A DNA stretch of 64,000 nucleotides, from positions 744,001 to 808,000 of the forward strand of contig NZ_CP062253.1 in assembly GCF_014863585.1 (NCBI RefSeq). The letters are read 5' to 3'. The notes under the pieces were generated by a model. That model did not search any database. It was given only the letters and a program-made list of their open reading frames with translations, and had not been told where the DNA came from. Source of the stretch: Pseudomonas gozinkensis. GTDB taxonomy: Bacteria > Pseudomonadota > Gammaproteobacteria > Pseudomonadales > Pseudomonadaceae. A program made the translations under genes and the position numbers. Below are positions 19,532-28,480 of this stretch, one piece after another; the stretch's first letter is position 1; each line of letters starts with the position of its first letter.

Positions 19532-19749
19532 CAGCCTCTGTGAAACCCACCGGCGGCTTGATTCAGCTCCAGAGTCCCTGGGTCTGACGTCGTTTCCATG
19601 GTTTTCACAGAGCCTGTTCATGACCGGTTTCTAAACTCAACGCTGTCAGCGCGGTCTACCGCCCCGCTGACGAACCGTCATTTTCATTCTTTAGACTGCG
19701 CCGGCCTGAGATCAGGCGACGCACTATGACTTCTTTATAGGGGACTTCG

Positions 19750-21663
19750 ATGTCCGTACGACGCACACGCAAAGACGATGGCAGCCAATGGACAGTTGCG
19801 GACAGCCGCAGTGTTTACGGGATTCGCCATTGGGGGGCCGGGTATTTCGCGATCAATGACGCCGGTCGCGTCGAAGTTCGTCCGAACGGCCCGAGCAGTT
19901 CGCCTATCGATCTGTTCGAACAAGTCGACCAGTTGCGCAAGAGTGGCTTGTCCCTGCCGCTGCTGGTGCGTTTCCCCGATATCCTGCAAGACCGCGTCCG
20001 TCAGCTGACCGGCGCATTCGATGCCAACATCGAGCGTCTGGAATACCAGAGCAAATACACCGCGCTGTACCCGATCAAGGTCAACCAGCAGGAAGCGGTG
20101 ATCGAAAACATCATCGCCACCCAGAACGTTTCCATCGGTCTGGAAGCCGGCTCCAAGCCTGAGCTGCTGGCCGTGCTGGCGCTGGCGCCGAAGGGCGGCA
20201 CCATCGTCTGCAACGGCTACAAGGACCGCGAGTTCATCCGACTGGCGCTGATGGGCCAGAAGCTCGGCCACAACGTGTTCATCGTGATCGAGAAAGAATC
20301 CGAAGTCGGTCTGGTGATCGAAGAAGCCGCCTCGCTGAAGGTCAAGCCGCAGGTCGGCCTGCGCGTGCGTCTGTCGTCGCTGGCGTCGTCGAAGTGGGCA
20401 GACACCGGTGGCGAGAAATCCAAGTTCGGCCTTTCGGCGGCGCAACTGCTGTCGGTGGTCGAGCGCTTCCGCGCGGCCGGCCTGGATCAGGGCATTCGTC
20501 TGCTGCACTTCCATATGGGTTCGCAGATCGCCAACCTCGCTGACTATCAGCACGGCTTCAAGGAAGCGATCCGTTACTACGGCGAGCTGCGCAATCTGGG
20601 TCTGCCGGTCGATCACATCGACGTCGGTGGCGGTCTGGGCGTCGACTACGACGGTACCCACTCGCGCAACGCCAGCTCGATCAACTACGACATGGATGAT
20701 TACGCCGGTGTCGTGGTCGGCATGCTCAAGGAGTTCTGCGATGCGCAGGCCCTGCCGCATCCGCACATCTTCTCCGAAAGCGGCCGTTCGCTGACCGCCC
20801 ACCACGCCATGCTGGTGGTGCAGGTGACCGACGTCGAAAAGCACAACGACGACGTGCCGCAGATCGAGAACAAGGAAGCGCTGCCGGAAACCGTGCAGTG
20901 GCTGGTTGACCTGCTCGGCCCGACCGACATCGAAATGGTCACCGAAACCTACTGGCGCGCCACCCACTACATGAGCGACGTGGCCGCCCAGTACGCCGAC
21001 GGCAAACTGACCCTGGCCGAAAAAGCCCTGGCCGAGCAGTGCTACTTCGCGGTGTGCCGTCGCCTGCACAACTCGCTGAAGGCGCGTCAGCGTTCGCACC
21101 GTCAGGTACTGGACGAACTCAACGACAAGCTGGCCGACAAGTACATCTGCAACTTCTCGGTGTTCCAGAGCCTGCCGGACACCTGGGCGATCGATCAGGT
21201 CCTGCCGATCATCCCGCTGCACCGTCTCGACGAAGAGCCGCTGCGTCGTGCCGTTCTGCAAGACCTGACCTGCGACTCCGACGGCAAGATCAACCAGTAC
21301 GTCGACGAGCAGAGCATCGAAACCAGCCTGCCAGTACACGCGCTGAACGAAGGCGAAGACTATCTGCTGGGCGTGTTCCTGGTCGGCGCCTATCAGGAAA
21401 TCCTCGGCGACATGCACAACCTGTTCGGTGACACCGACTCGGTGAACATCTACCAGAACGCCGACGGCAGCGTGTACCACGCCGGCATTGAAACCCACGA
21501 CACCATCGAAGACATGCTGCGTTACGTGCACTTGTCGCCGGAAGAGCTGATGACTCACTACCGCGACAAATGCGCCAGTGCCCGCATCAGCGCCAGCGAG
21601 CGCACCCAGTTCCTCGATGCCTTGCGCCTGGGCCTGACCCGATCCTCCTACCTGTCTTCCTGA
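19750..21663 (+). CDS. speA: Biosynthetic arginine decarboxylase SpeA
   Basis: PLP enzyme converting arginine to agmatine, the first step of one putrescine route. Length is 637 residues, normal for the family. Seen: [17 protein letters not shown] with the PLP lysine, [11 protein letters not shown], the glycine-rich [13 protein letters not shown], and the C-terminal [20 protein letters not shown] and [20 protein letters not shown] with the aspartate common to group IV decarboxylases. A GGGGACTTCG leader gives the ribosome site. The 218-base upstream gap contains a long-range inverted repeat (CTCTGTGAAA near 19536 and TTTCACAGAG near 19603) of unknown role. Confidence 0.97.
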   Translation: MSVRRTRKDDGSQWTVADSRSVYGIRHWGAGYFAINDAGRVEVRPNGPSSSPIDLFEQVDQLRKSGLSLPLLVRFPDILQDRVRQLTGAFDANIERLEYQSKYTALYPIKVNQQEAVIENIIATQNVSIGLEAGSKPELLAVLALAPKGGTIVCNGYKDREFIRLALMGQKLGHNVFIVIEKESEVGLVIEEAASLKVKPQVGLRVRLSSLASSKWADTGGEKSKFGLSAAQLLSVVERFRAAGLDQGIRLLHFHMGSQIANLADYQHGFKEAIRYYGELRNLGLPVDHIDVGGGLGVDYDGTHSRNASSINYDMDDYAGVVVGMLKEFCDAQALPHPHIFSESGRSLTAHHAMLVVQVTDVEKHNDDVPQIENKEALPETVQWLVDLLGPTDIEMVTETYWRATHYMSDVAAQYADGKLTLAEKALAEQCYFAVCRRLHNSLKARQRSHRQVLDELNDKLADKYICNFSVFQSLPDTWAIDQVLPIIPLHRLDEEPLRRAVLQDLTCDSDGKINQYVDEQSIETSLPVHALNEGEDYLLGVFLVGAYQEILGDMHNLFGDTDSVNIYQNADGSVYHAGIETHDTIEDMLRYVHLSPEELMTHYRDKCASARISASERTQFLDALRLGLTRSSYLSS

Positions 21664-21757
21664 AGCCCAGGTTCCGATTCCATCAGGTTGTCTGAAATTG
21701 TTCCGTGCACAGCGGACATTTCAGATGATCTGGTGAGACTCTTCTTTCTATATTCGC

Positions 21758-21817
21758 GAAATGACCTTCATCCAGGCGAGCAAAGTGATGTCGTCTGCTT
21801 TTCGCGTAGGTCATTTC
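21758..21817. repeat. Inverted repeat in the vgrG leader
   Basis: GAAATGACCT (21758-21767) and AGGTCATTTC (21808-21817) are exact inverted copies separated by 40 bases, within the 233-base gap between speA and vgrG. They end about 80 bases before the vgrG start. This may be an operator or an mRNA fold. An imperfect TCTGAAAT/ATTTCAGA stem also lies at 21691-21725. Confidence 0.5.
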
Positions 21818-21896
21818 CGAATTTGTACTTCGGCTCTCTACTCGGCCATGCCTCTCGGCGAGAATCCCCGGCCGCCCCTCCTGTAGAGAATCGCCC

Positions 21897-23246
21897 ATGT
21901 TCGATCCAGCCTGCGAGCCGTCGTTTCGTCTCGATGTAGCGGGTCTGTCCGCCCCGCTTGAAGTCCTGGCATTCACGGGTAGCGAGGCCATCAGTGAGCC
22001 TTTTGCCTTCGAGATCGACTTGCTGGTCGATGATCCGCATCTGGATCTTGCGGGTCTTATGTATCGCTCGGCCCGCTTGTGTTTCGGGCCTTCGGGCAAC
22101 GGTGTGCACGGGCAACTGCACAGCCTTGCCCAGCTTGAACAGGGGCACGGCGCCCGGTTGTGCCGGGCGCGGCTGGGGCCTCGGTTGAGCTGCCTGGGCC
22201 TGCGTTACAACCAGCGCATCTTCAGCGACCGCACAGCGCCGCAGATTCTTGATCAGGTGCTCAGGGAGCACGGAATCAATGGCCCCCGGCGCCGATTCGA
22301 TCTGCAAGGTGTGTATCCGCCCCGCACCTTTTGCACCCAGTACGGCGAGTCGGATCTGCAGCTCGTACAGCGGTTGTGCGGGCAGGCGCGGATTCACTAT
22401 CACTTCGAGCATGGTGTCAGGGGACATTGCCTGGTGTTCTGTGATGATCCGGCCAGGCTGCCGCGAGCGGGCGACTGGCGTTTCGATCGCGAGGGTAGCG
22501 GCCCGTCGCCGACAGTGCGCCGCTGGCAAACGAGCGAACATGACCACGCGCGCGGTGAAGGCTCGCAGCGCATCCGCACGGCACAGTGTTACTCCGATCA
22601 GGCAAACCTGCGCAGCGGTCAGTGGCTGGGGTTCTCGGGTCACCCCATTGCAGACGCCAACACTCGCTGGTTGTTGACCCGGATCGAGCACCGTGCGGAT
22701 CCGTTGCTTGATCCGGCCTACAGCAATCGGATATTTGCCGCCGATCATCCTCCCGCCCCCCCGGCGTCCGCGCAATGCATGGGGAGTCGAATGCGCAGCC
22801 CGCAACGTGCCTGGGTCGTATCGGTCGAGGAACCGCAACCGGATCCCGTGCGCTCGGTTGCCGTGCAGTTTGACTGGCTCTATCAAGGAGAGGGCGCGAG
22901 TCCCAGCCACTGCTGGCTGCCGCTTGCCCCGGCGCTGGTTGATGCGCCGTCGACGCTTTTGCAGGAAGGTCTTGAGGTGGTGGTGAGCTTTCTGGAAGGC
23001 GATCCCGAGCAACCTGTGATCAGTGGCATCTTGCAGGTGCAGACAGTCGAGAAACGCATTGAGGATGAAGAACGATTGCCGCTGCCCGACCAGTTGGCAA
23101 GCGAAGGTCTGTCGCACTGGCTGAAAGCGGCCGAACCACTATTGCTGCTATGCCTGATCCCCGGGGGTGGCAGCTATCAACATTGCGCCGCATCAATATG
23201 CAGTTGCCGAGTAGTCGCCGGGCTCAAAACGAGCGACGGAAGATGA
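21897..23246 (+). CDS. vgrG: Short VgrG (TssI) spike protein
   Basis: T6SS spike homologue of 449 residues, much shorter than the 600-plus residues of typical VgrGs. The gp27-like N-terminal region contains EPFAFEIDLLVDDPHLDLAG, FCTQYGESDLQLVQRLCGQA and TRWLLTRIEHRADPLLDPAY. The OB-fold is recognisable in RSVAVQFDWLYQGEG and LEVVVSFLEGDPEQPVISGI. After it the beta-helical needle is missing and is replaced by a short tail containing AEPLLLLCLIPGGGSYQHCA with several cysteines. The stop overlaps the next start (ATGA), so the short C-terminus looks genuine rather than frameshifted. Nearby T6SS structural genes are absent. Confidence 0.85.
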   Translation: MFDPACEPSFRLDVAGLSAPLEVLAFTGSEAISEPFAFEIDLLVDDPHLDLAGLMYRSARLCFGPSGNGVHGQLHSLAQLEQGHGARLCRARLGPRLSCLGLRYNQRIFSDRTAPQILDQVLREHGINGPRRRFDLQGVYPPRTFCTQYGESDLQLVQRLCGQARIHYHFEHGVRGHCLVFCDDPARLPRAGDWRFDREGSGPSPTVRRWQTSEHDHARGEGSQRIRTAQCYSDQANLRSGQWLGFSGHPIADANTRWLLTRIEHRADPLLDPAYSNRIFAADHPPAPPASAQCMGSRMRSPQRAWVVSVEEPQPDPVRSVAVQFDWLYQGEGASPSHCWLPLAPALVDAPSTLLQEGLEVVVSFLEGDPEQPVISGILQVQTVEKRIEDEERLPLPDQLASEGLSHWLKAAEPLLLLCLIPGGGSYQHCAASICSCRVVAGLKTSDGR

Positions 23247-24037
23247 GCGGCGCGGCACCGGGACAGCGTGCGCAGTGGTTGTTGCTGGACATCGCACAGG
23301 CACCGCAGGCGGTGACTATCCTGCGGCAGGCATTTTCGGGTGTGCTCAGCCTGAAACTGTTCGACGGTACGGAGTTTCAGCCCGTGTGCGATCAGGGGCC
23401 GTTGTTGATCGACCTGCGCGAATGCCCGGCGCTATCGGCGTTGTGTCACACCGATCCACAGACCTGGTGCGGGCTGCTGTTGGGCAGCGATGCCACGAGC
23501 GAATCGCTGCGTGAGCATTTGCAACGGATGCTGACGGTTTCTGTCGGCCTGAATCATCGTGCGCTGCTCAATTATTACGACCGCCAGACTGCCAGCTATT
23601 TTTTCGACGCCTGCGATGCCCGCCAGCTGAGCTGCTGGCTCGGCCCGATCAGTTGGCTGCGCTGGTTCGGCGGTACCTGGGCCGACCGCGCGAGCGGCAG
23701 CCTGGGATGGCAGCAACTGCGCAATCCGGGACTGGACGTCGAACCGCTGAAGATTGAACAGGGGTTGACCCGTCATCAACGCGAGCACCTGCATCGCTGC
23801 CTGCTGGAACAACATGTCTGGCGCTGGAGCCAATCGACGGGAACCGATTACCGCATATTGTCCTCCTACCTTGAACAGGGCTTGACGCTGGGTTTCAGCG
23901 AGCGTGCCGTGCTGGACGACTGGTTGTGGCTACGCTTGCAGCATCCACGCGCAGAAGTGGCGCAACTGCCACAAGAATTGACCCAGCATGAGCGGCTCGA
24001 ACATCTGCGTCGCCGCTGGCGGAACAACCAACCCTGA
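23243..24037 (+). CDS. DUF4123 T6SS effector adaptor
   Basis: 264 residues from the ATGA overlap with vgrG; an ATG at 23150 inside vgrG would add 31 residues but is less likely. DUF4123 proteins load effectors onto their cognate VgrG. Family-like features are an N-terminal WLLLDIAQAPQAV, a central CGLLLGSDATSESLREHLQR and FFDACDARQLSCWLGPISWL, then a helical C-terminal half (LEHLRRRWRNN). It is translationally coupled to vgrG. The usual downstream effector is not obvious; the next gene encodes a lipoprotein hydrolase. Confidence 0.8.
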   Translation: MSGAAPGQRAQWLLLDIAQAPQAVTILRQAFSGVLSLKLFDGTEFQPVCDQGPLLIDLRECPALSALCHTDPQTWCGLLLGSDATSESLREHLQRMLTVSVGLNHRALLNYYDRQTASYFFDACDARQLSCWLGPISWLRWFGGTWADRASGSLGWQQLRNPGLDVEPLKIEQGLTRHQREHLHRCLLEQHVWRWSQSTGTDYRILSSYLEQGLTLGFSERAVLDDWLWLRLQHPRAEVAQLPQELTQHERLEHLRRRWRNNQP

Positions 24038-24054
24038 TACGAGGTTTCGCGCGC

Positions 24055-24930
24055 ATGGCCCATTTTTTACGGCGCTGGTTCGGCGCGATCCCCGCGGGTT
24101 TTCTGCTGTTGATTCTCAGTGGTTGTTCGCCGCTGAAAATGCTCAACGCTCTGACGCCGGAAGATTCCTTCGTCAAAACCGCGGGCATTGCCTATGGCGG
24201 CGACCCGCGTCAGCAGCTCGATGTCTACATGCCGCGCCACCTGCTCAAGGACGCCCCTGTGGTGGTGTTTTTCTATGGCGGCAGCTGGAACAGCGGCGCC
24301 CGCGATGATTACGGATTCGTCGGTGAGGCATTGGCATCACGCGGCATCGTGACGGTGGTGGCGGACTATCGGTTGTACCCTCAGGTTCGTTATCCACAAT
24401 TTCTTGAGGACGGAGCCCTGGCGGTCGCGTGGACCAAGGCCCATATCCATGATTTTTCCGGTGACCCCCGGCGGCTGTACCTGATGGGACACAGTTCCGG
24501 GGCCTACAACGCGTCGATGCTGGCGCTGGACCCGCACCTGCTGGATGCGGTCGGGATGTCCCCGGCGGATCTCAGTGGCTGGATCGGACTGGCCGGCCCT
24601 TACGATTTTCTGCCGATCAAGAACCCTCAAGTGCGTCCGGTGTTTTTCTGGCCGGACTCACCGCCACAATCGCAGCCGATCCGGCATGTCAGCCCCGGCG
24701 CGCCCCCGGCACTGCTGATAGCGGCGAGTCGGGACAATCTGGTCGATCCGACCCGCAACACTGGCGGGCTGGCGCGCACACTGCGCGAGGCCGGCGTTCC
24801 GGTACAGGATCTTTATTATGCCCGGCCCAACCACGCGACACTGATTGCGACGCTGTCGAGGCCTTTGCGCTGGCTGGCGCCGGTTCTGGAACAGGTTGTC
24901 GGTTTTATCCGGCACACCCCGTCTCAGTGA
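24055..24930 (+). CDS. Alpha/beta-hydrolase lipoprotein
   Basis: 291-residue esterase-like protein. The signal sequence ends in a lipobox LILSGC (C24), with Ser at +2 favouring the outer membrane. The alpha/beta-hydrolase core has an oxyanion segment VVVFFYGGSWNSG, nucleophile elbow LMGHSSGAYN (GxSxG), an acid-loop region in AASRDNLVDP and a His in YYARPNHATLIA. It resembles carboxylesterases of the BD-FAE/HSL type. It begins 17 bases after the DUF4123 stop, but a Sec lipoprotein is an unlikely T6SS cargo; it may predate insertion of the vgrG pair next to speA. Its end overlaps the convergent MATE gene by 7 bases. Confidence 0.8.
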   Translation: MAHFLRRWFGAIPAGFLLLILSGCSPLKMLNALTPEDSFVKTAGIAYGGDPRQQLDVYMPRHLLKDAPVVVFFYGGSWNSGARDDYGFVGEALASRGIVTVVADYRLYPQVRYPQFLEDGALAVAWTKAHIHDFSGDPRRLYLMGHSSGAYNASMLALDPHLLDAVGMSPADLSGWIGLAGPYDFLPIKNPQVRPVFFWPDSPPQSQPIRHVSPGAPPALLIAASRDNLVDPTRNTGGLARTLREAGVPVQDLYYARPNHATLIATLSRPLRWLAPVLEQVVGFIRHTPSQ

Positions 24931-26273
24931 GCGGCACCGTTGAACCAGCCATCGGTGCGCCGCAGCCACCACGCCAGTCCCCCGAGCGTCAGGCTGCGCA
25001 GCACCATGAACAACAGGAATGAAATCCACAGGCCGTGATTGCCCAGACCTTGCAGCGCCCAGGCAACAGGCAGCAGCAGGATCACGGTCGCCAGCATGCC
25101 GTTGCGCATTTCCCGGGCGCGGGTGGCACCGATGAACAGGCCGTCGAGCAAGTAGCTCCAGACCGCGATCAACGGCAGGACGGCCAGGTAGGGCAGGTAG
25201 ATGAACGCGGTCTCGCGCACGCTCTGGATGTCGGTCTGCATTTCGATGAACAAATGGCCGGCCAACAGAAACAGCGCGGCAAAGCCCAGGCTGGCCAGCA
25301 ACGACCAGCCGCCAGCGACTATCAGCGAGCGGCGCAGGGCCAGACGATCACGGGCGCCGATGGCGTGGCCGCACAGCGCTTCGACGGCGTGGGCCAGACC
25401 GTCCAGCGCGTGGGCGGTCAGCAGCAGGCCGTTGAGCAGCAGCGCGTTGGCCGCGACCGTGGCGTCGCCCAATCGTGCGCCTTGTACGGTGATCAGGAAA
25501 AACACCGATTGCAGGGCCAGGCTGCGAATGAAAATGTCACGGTTGACCGCCAGCAGCGGACGCCAGCTCTGCCAGAGTTTCAGGGCGGCCCAGGCAATGT
25601 GTCCGGGCCAGGTGCGCAATGCCTTGCGAGTCATCCACAGGCCGAGCAGGGCGCCGCTCCATTCGGCGATCACCGATGCGCGGGCCGAACCGACCACGCC
25701 CCAGTCCAGGCCGATCACGAACCACAGGTTGAGCACGATGTTGATCAGGTTGGTACTCAGCAGAATGGCCAGCGGCGCCCGGGCGTTCTGCGTGCCGAGG
25801 AACCAGCCGACCAGCGCATAACTGGCCAGCGCCGCCGGCAGCCCGAACAGCCGGGTGTGGAAGAAGTCGCGGGTCAGTTGATCCAGTTCCGCCGACGGTT
25901 GCATGAAGTGCAGCGCAACGCCGCTCAGCGGTACGCCCAGGGTTCCCAGCAGCAGCGCCAGCCCCATCGCCAGCAACAGGCCCTGAAGCAGAATCTGGCG
26001 CAAGGCCGCACCGTCGCTGCGTCCGGCGGCCTGCGCGGCGAAGCCGGTGGTGCCCATGCGCAGAAACCCCATGGCCCAGGCCAGAAAGGTGTACAGGCTG
26101 GCGCCTACCGCCACCGCGCCCAGTTGATGGGCGTGGGGCAGGTGACCGATGACGGTGCTGTCGACCAGCGCCACCAGCGGCACGGAAATGTTGGAGAGGA
26201 TCATGGGGGCGGCGAGGGCCCAGACCCGGCGATGGGTCGGGCGGTCGCGCCAGTCGGCGATCAGGTTGGACAT
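24924..26273 (-). CDS. MATE-family efflux transporter (DinF-like)
   Basis: 449 residues, about 12 transmembrane helices, typical MATE length. N-terminal features are VWALAAPMILSNISVPLVAL, then DSTVIGHLPHAHQLGAVAVG, GTTGFAAQAAGRSDGAALRQ and WFLGTQNARAPLAILLSTNL, the pattern of the DinF branch. It probably exports organic cations or drugs with Na+ or H+ exchange; the substrate cannot be inferred. Convergent with the hydrolase gene. A 37-base gap separates it from the small membrane protein gene upstream on the same strand. Confidence 0.9.
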   Translation of the reverse strand: MSNLIADWRDRPTHRRVWALAAPMILSNISVPLVALVDSTVIGHLPHAHQLGAVAVGASLYTFLAWAMGFLRMGTTGFAAQAAGRSDGAALRQILLQGLLLAMGLALLLGTLGVPLSGVALHFMQPSAELDQLTRDFFHTRLFGLPAALASYALVGWFLGTQNARAPLAILLSTNLINIVLNLWFVIGLDWGVVGSARASVIAEWSGALLGLWMTRKALRTWPGHIAWAALKLWQSWRPLLAVNRDIFIRSLALQSVFFLITVQGARLGDATVAANALLLNGLLLTAHALDGLAHAVEALCGHAIGARDRLALRRSLIVAGGWSLLASLGFAALFLLAGHLFIEMQTDIQSVRETAFIYLPYLAVLPLIAVWSYLLDGLFIGATRAREMRNGMLATVILLLPVAWALQGLGNHGLWISFLLFMVLRSLTLGGLAWWLRRTDGWFNGAAH

Positions 26274-26310
26274 GCGGGCTCCTTGGGGAGCGGCATTGTA
26301 GCGGGAGGTG

Positions 26311-26604
26311 TCAGTGAATGATCCAGCTCAGCAGCCACAATCCCAGCAGCAACCAGATGATCCCGGCAATGATCGAGGCATTCATGAACGCGCGTATCGC
26401 CGACCACAGCAGCATCAGGCCGACGATCAGCGCGATGATGCTGATGATCGAGGTGTCCATGCCCAGCGCCTTCGACAGCCCGTCGACAAAGTTGCCGCCG
26501 GCGTTGCCCAGCAGATTGAACAGGCCGCTGAGGCCATCGACGATGAAGCGGATGATCGAGCCGAGCGCCTGGCCCAGCCATTCGAAAAAGCTTTCTACCT
26601 GCAT
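26311..26604 (-). CDS. Small two-helix membrane protein, unknown function
   Basis: 97 residues from MQVESFFEWLGQALGSIIRF at 26604; the upstream extension lacks coding character. It has an amphipathic N-terminal part followed by two hydrophobic stretches (SIISIIALIVGLMLLWSAIR and NASIIAGIIWLLLGLWLLSW). No family recognised. It sits upstream of the MATE gene on the same strand and divergent from the MazG-like gene. Confidence 0.75.
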   Translation of the reverse strand: MQVESFFEWLGQALGSIIRFIVDGLSGLFNLLGNAGGNFVDGLSKALGMDTSIISIIALIVGLMLLWSAIRAFMNASIIAGIIWLLLGLWLLSWIIH

Positions 26605-26747
26605 GTCTGTTTCCTGATGAAAGAGCTGAGCCTTGGGCCGCAGCGGGTGCGGTCGAGTTCCCTGCAAGCATAGAGGGTTTTAACGGGCGACTGGCCCTTG
26701 CCTTCGCGCAGCTTCCCCCCGAAGCTATACGCCTTCAGGAGAGCCCG

Positions 26748-27050
26748 ATGAACCTTGTTGAACTGACCGAACGCCTGCACGCCATTCGCGACCGCAATGA
26801 CTGGCGGCAATTTCACAGCCCGAAAAACCTGGCCATGGCGGCCAGCGTGGAAATGTCCGAACTGGTGGAAATCTTCCAGTGGCTGACCGAAGACCAGTCC
26901 CGCCAATTGCCGGCGGACAAACTCGCCCACGCCGGGCAGGAAGTCGGCGACATCGTTCTCTATCTGTTGCTGCTGTGCAGCGAACTGGGGCTGGACATGA
27001 ATGAAGTGGTGCGCAGCAAGCTCGCCGACAGCGAACGGCGGTTCAGCTGA
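26748..27050 (+). CDS. MazG-like nucleotide pyrophosphohydrolase
   Basis: 100-residue all-helical NTP pyrophosphohydrolase of the dCTPase/RS21-C6-like group. It carries the metal-binding ExxE pair in MSELVEIFQWLTED and the second acidic motif in AGQEVGDIVLYLLLL. It probably removes pyrophosphate from (deoxy)nucleotides such as dCTP derivatives as house-cleaning. The AGGAG ribosome site is clear. Its stop overlaps the cmoM start (TGATG). Confidence 0.88.
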   Translation: MNLVELTERLHAIRDRNDWRQFHSPKNLAMAASVEMSELVEIFQWLTEDQSRQLPADKLAHAGQEVGDIVLYLLLLCSELGLDMNEVVRSKLADSERRFS

Positions 27051-27799
27051 TGAGCGACCGTCATTTCGATCAGCTGGCGACCCGTTTCGCCGAAAAAATC
27101 TATGGTGGCGCCAAAGGCGCGATCCGCCTCGCGGTGCTGCAGGCCGACCTTGCCGAAGCCCTGCCGGATCGTCCTTTGCGGGTGCTGGACATCGGTGGCG
27201 GCCTGGGCCACATGTCGTTGTGGCTGGCCGAGCGCGGGCACCAGGTGACTTTCACCGAGCCGGCCGAACCGATGCTCGAAGGCGCACGCCAGCGCTTTGC
27301 CGAAGCCGGGCAAACCGCGACGTTCATTCAGGCGCCCTGGCAGGAACTGCTCGGTCAGCTCACCGAACCCTACGACCTGGTGCTGTGCCATGCGGTGCTT
27401 GAATGGCTGGCCGAGCCCCACGCGATCCTGCCGGTGCTGCATCAGTTGACCAAGCCCGGCGGCTGGCTGTCGCTGGCGTTCTACAACCGCGATGCGCTGA
27501 TTTACCGGAACCTGCTCAAAGGCCATTTCAAGAAAATGCGCAAGAACGACATGGCCGGTGAAAAACAGAGCCTGACCCCGCAACAGCCGCTCGACCCTCG
27601 CGAGCTGGCGACGCAACTCGCCGGGTTGTGGCAGGTCGAAACTCAGAGCGGGGTGCGGGTTTTCCACGATTACATGCCAGTGGAATTCCAGGCCCGCGCC
27701 GAGTTGATTGATTTGCTCGAGATGGAACTCGCCCACCGTCGTCACCCAAGCTTCGCCGGGCTTGGGCGCTACTTGCACTGGATCTGCCGGCCGATCTGA
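27050..27799 (+). CDS. cmoM: tRNA 5-carboxymethoxyuridine methyltransferase CmoM
   Basis: SAM-dependent enzyme that methylates cmo5U to mcmo5U at the wobble position of some tRNAs (formerly SmtA). The 249-residue protein has the class I SAM motif VLDIGGGLGHMSLWLAERGH (about 43-62), VLCHAVLEWLAEPHAILPVL, and the CmoM-typical LAFYNRDALIYRNLLKGHFK region. The C-terminal GLGRYLHWICRP is typical of the family. Coupled to the MazG-like gene by start/stop overlap. Confidence 0.93.
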   Translation: MSDRHFDQLATRFAEKIYGGAKGAIRLAVLQADLAEALPDRPLRVLDIGGGLGHMSLWLAERGHQVTFTEPAEPMLEGARQRFAEAGQTATFIQAPWQELLGQLTEPYDLVLCHAVLEWLAEPHAILPVLHQLTKPGGWLSLAFYNRDALIYRNLLKGHFKKMRKNDMAGEKQSLTPQQPLDPRELATQLAGLWQVETQSGVRVFHDYMPVEFQARAELIDLLEMELAHRRHPSFAGLGRYLHWICRPI

Positions 27800-27811
27800 T
27801 CGGAGCGAGAA

Positions 27812-28426
27812 ATGAAAGGTCATTCAGGGTTACTGCTGATCTGTCTGGGATTGGCCGCGTGCCAGGGCAGCAACCCTTACGTGGCGCAGTCGCGGCCATT
27901 GCCGCCGGCGCCGCCGCAAGCGGCGACCACCTTCGACCGCAGCGCTTATCCCGCGCCGCCACGGGATTACGGGCGCTACCGCAGCTGGGCGTGGCTCAAC
28001 GGTCAATTGCCGCCGGGCACGGCGTGGGCGGATTCGGCGCAAATGGCCGAAGCCGTCAGCAGTGCGCTGGATCAGCGCGGCTTGCGCCCGCTGCATGACA
28101 ATCGTCCGGCCGATCTGCTGGTCAGTGCCCACCTGAGTCTGGAAACCCGCCTGCGCCAGGTGCAGGACGATTACGGTTACTACGGCGGCGGCTACGGTGG
28201 TTATGACCGTTATGGCCGCGGTTACGGGATGTACAACACGGTGCCGATCGTTCGGACCTATCAGGAACAGGTCGTGGTGGTGCGGGTCGATCTGTTCGAC
28301 GCCGGCAGCGGTCAGCCGGTCTGGAGCGCCAGCGCTGAAACCGGCACCCAGGGCAATCAGAGTGATCGCACCGATGCGATCCGGGAGGCTGTCGAAAAGG
28401 CCATGTCGGCGTATCCTCCCGGTTAG
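27812..28426 (+). CDS. DUF4136 lipoprotein (first of a pair)
   Basis: 204-residue predicted lipoprotein: the signal ends LGLAAC (C17). DUF4136 features are [12 protein letters not shown] near the N-terminus, [31 protein letters not shown] and the C-terminal [15 protein letters not shown]. Between about residues 110 and 135 a Gly/Tyr-rich insertion ([18 protein letters not shown]) is present. Function unknown; envelope location is predicted. It follows cmoM by 12 bases and precedes a paralogue. Confidence 0.85.
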   Translation: MKGHSGLLLICLGLAACQGSNPYVAQSRPLPPAPPQAATTFDRSAYPAPPRDYGRYRSWAWLNGQLPPGTAWADSAQMAEAVSSALDQRGLRPLHDNRPADLLVSAHLSLETRLRQVQDDYGYYGGGYGGYDRYGRGYGMYNTVPIVRTYQEQVVVVRVDLFDAGSGQPVWSASAETGTQGNQSDRTDAIREAVEKAMSAYPPG

Positions 28427-28480
28427 CTTCCTGCCAAAGAGAAGCTCCCTCAGGTTCATGTCTTCCACCGGAGAAAAACC

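Noticed and set aside
19536..19613. Possible small RNA or riboswitch upstream of speA
   Set aside because: Only a long-range 9-10 base inverted repeat is visible, without a promoter, conserved core or terminator that I can recognise.
19735..21558. 607-codon minus-strand open frame antisense to speA
   Set aside because: speA has full-length family identity; the antisense product has no recognisable domain and reflects high-GC codon bias.
23050..23260. Possible frameshift that truncated VgrG
   Set aside because: The stop overlaps the DUF4123 start by ATGA and the tail looks composed rather than random, so a genuine short form is preferred; kept as a finding to be checked by resequencing.
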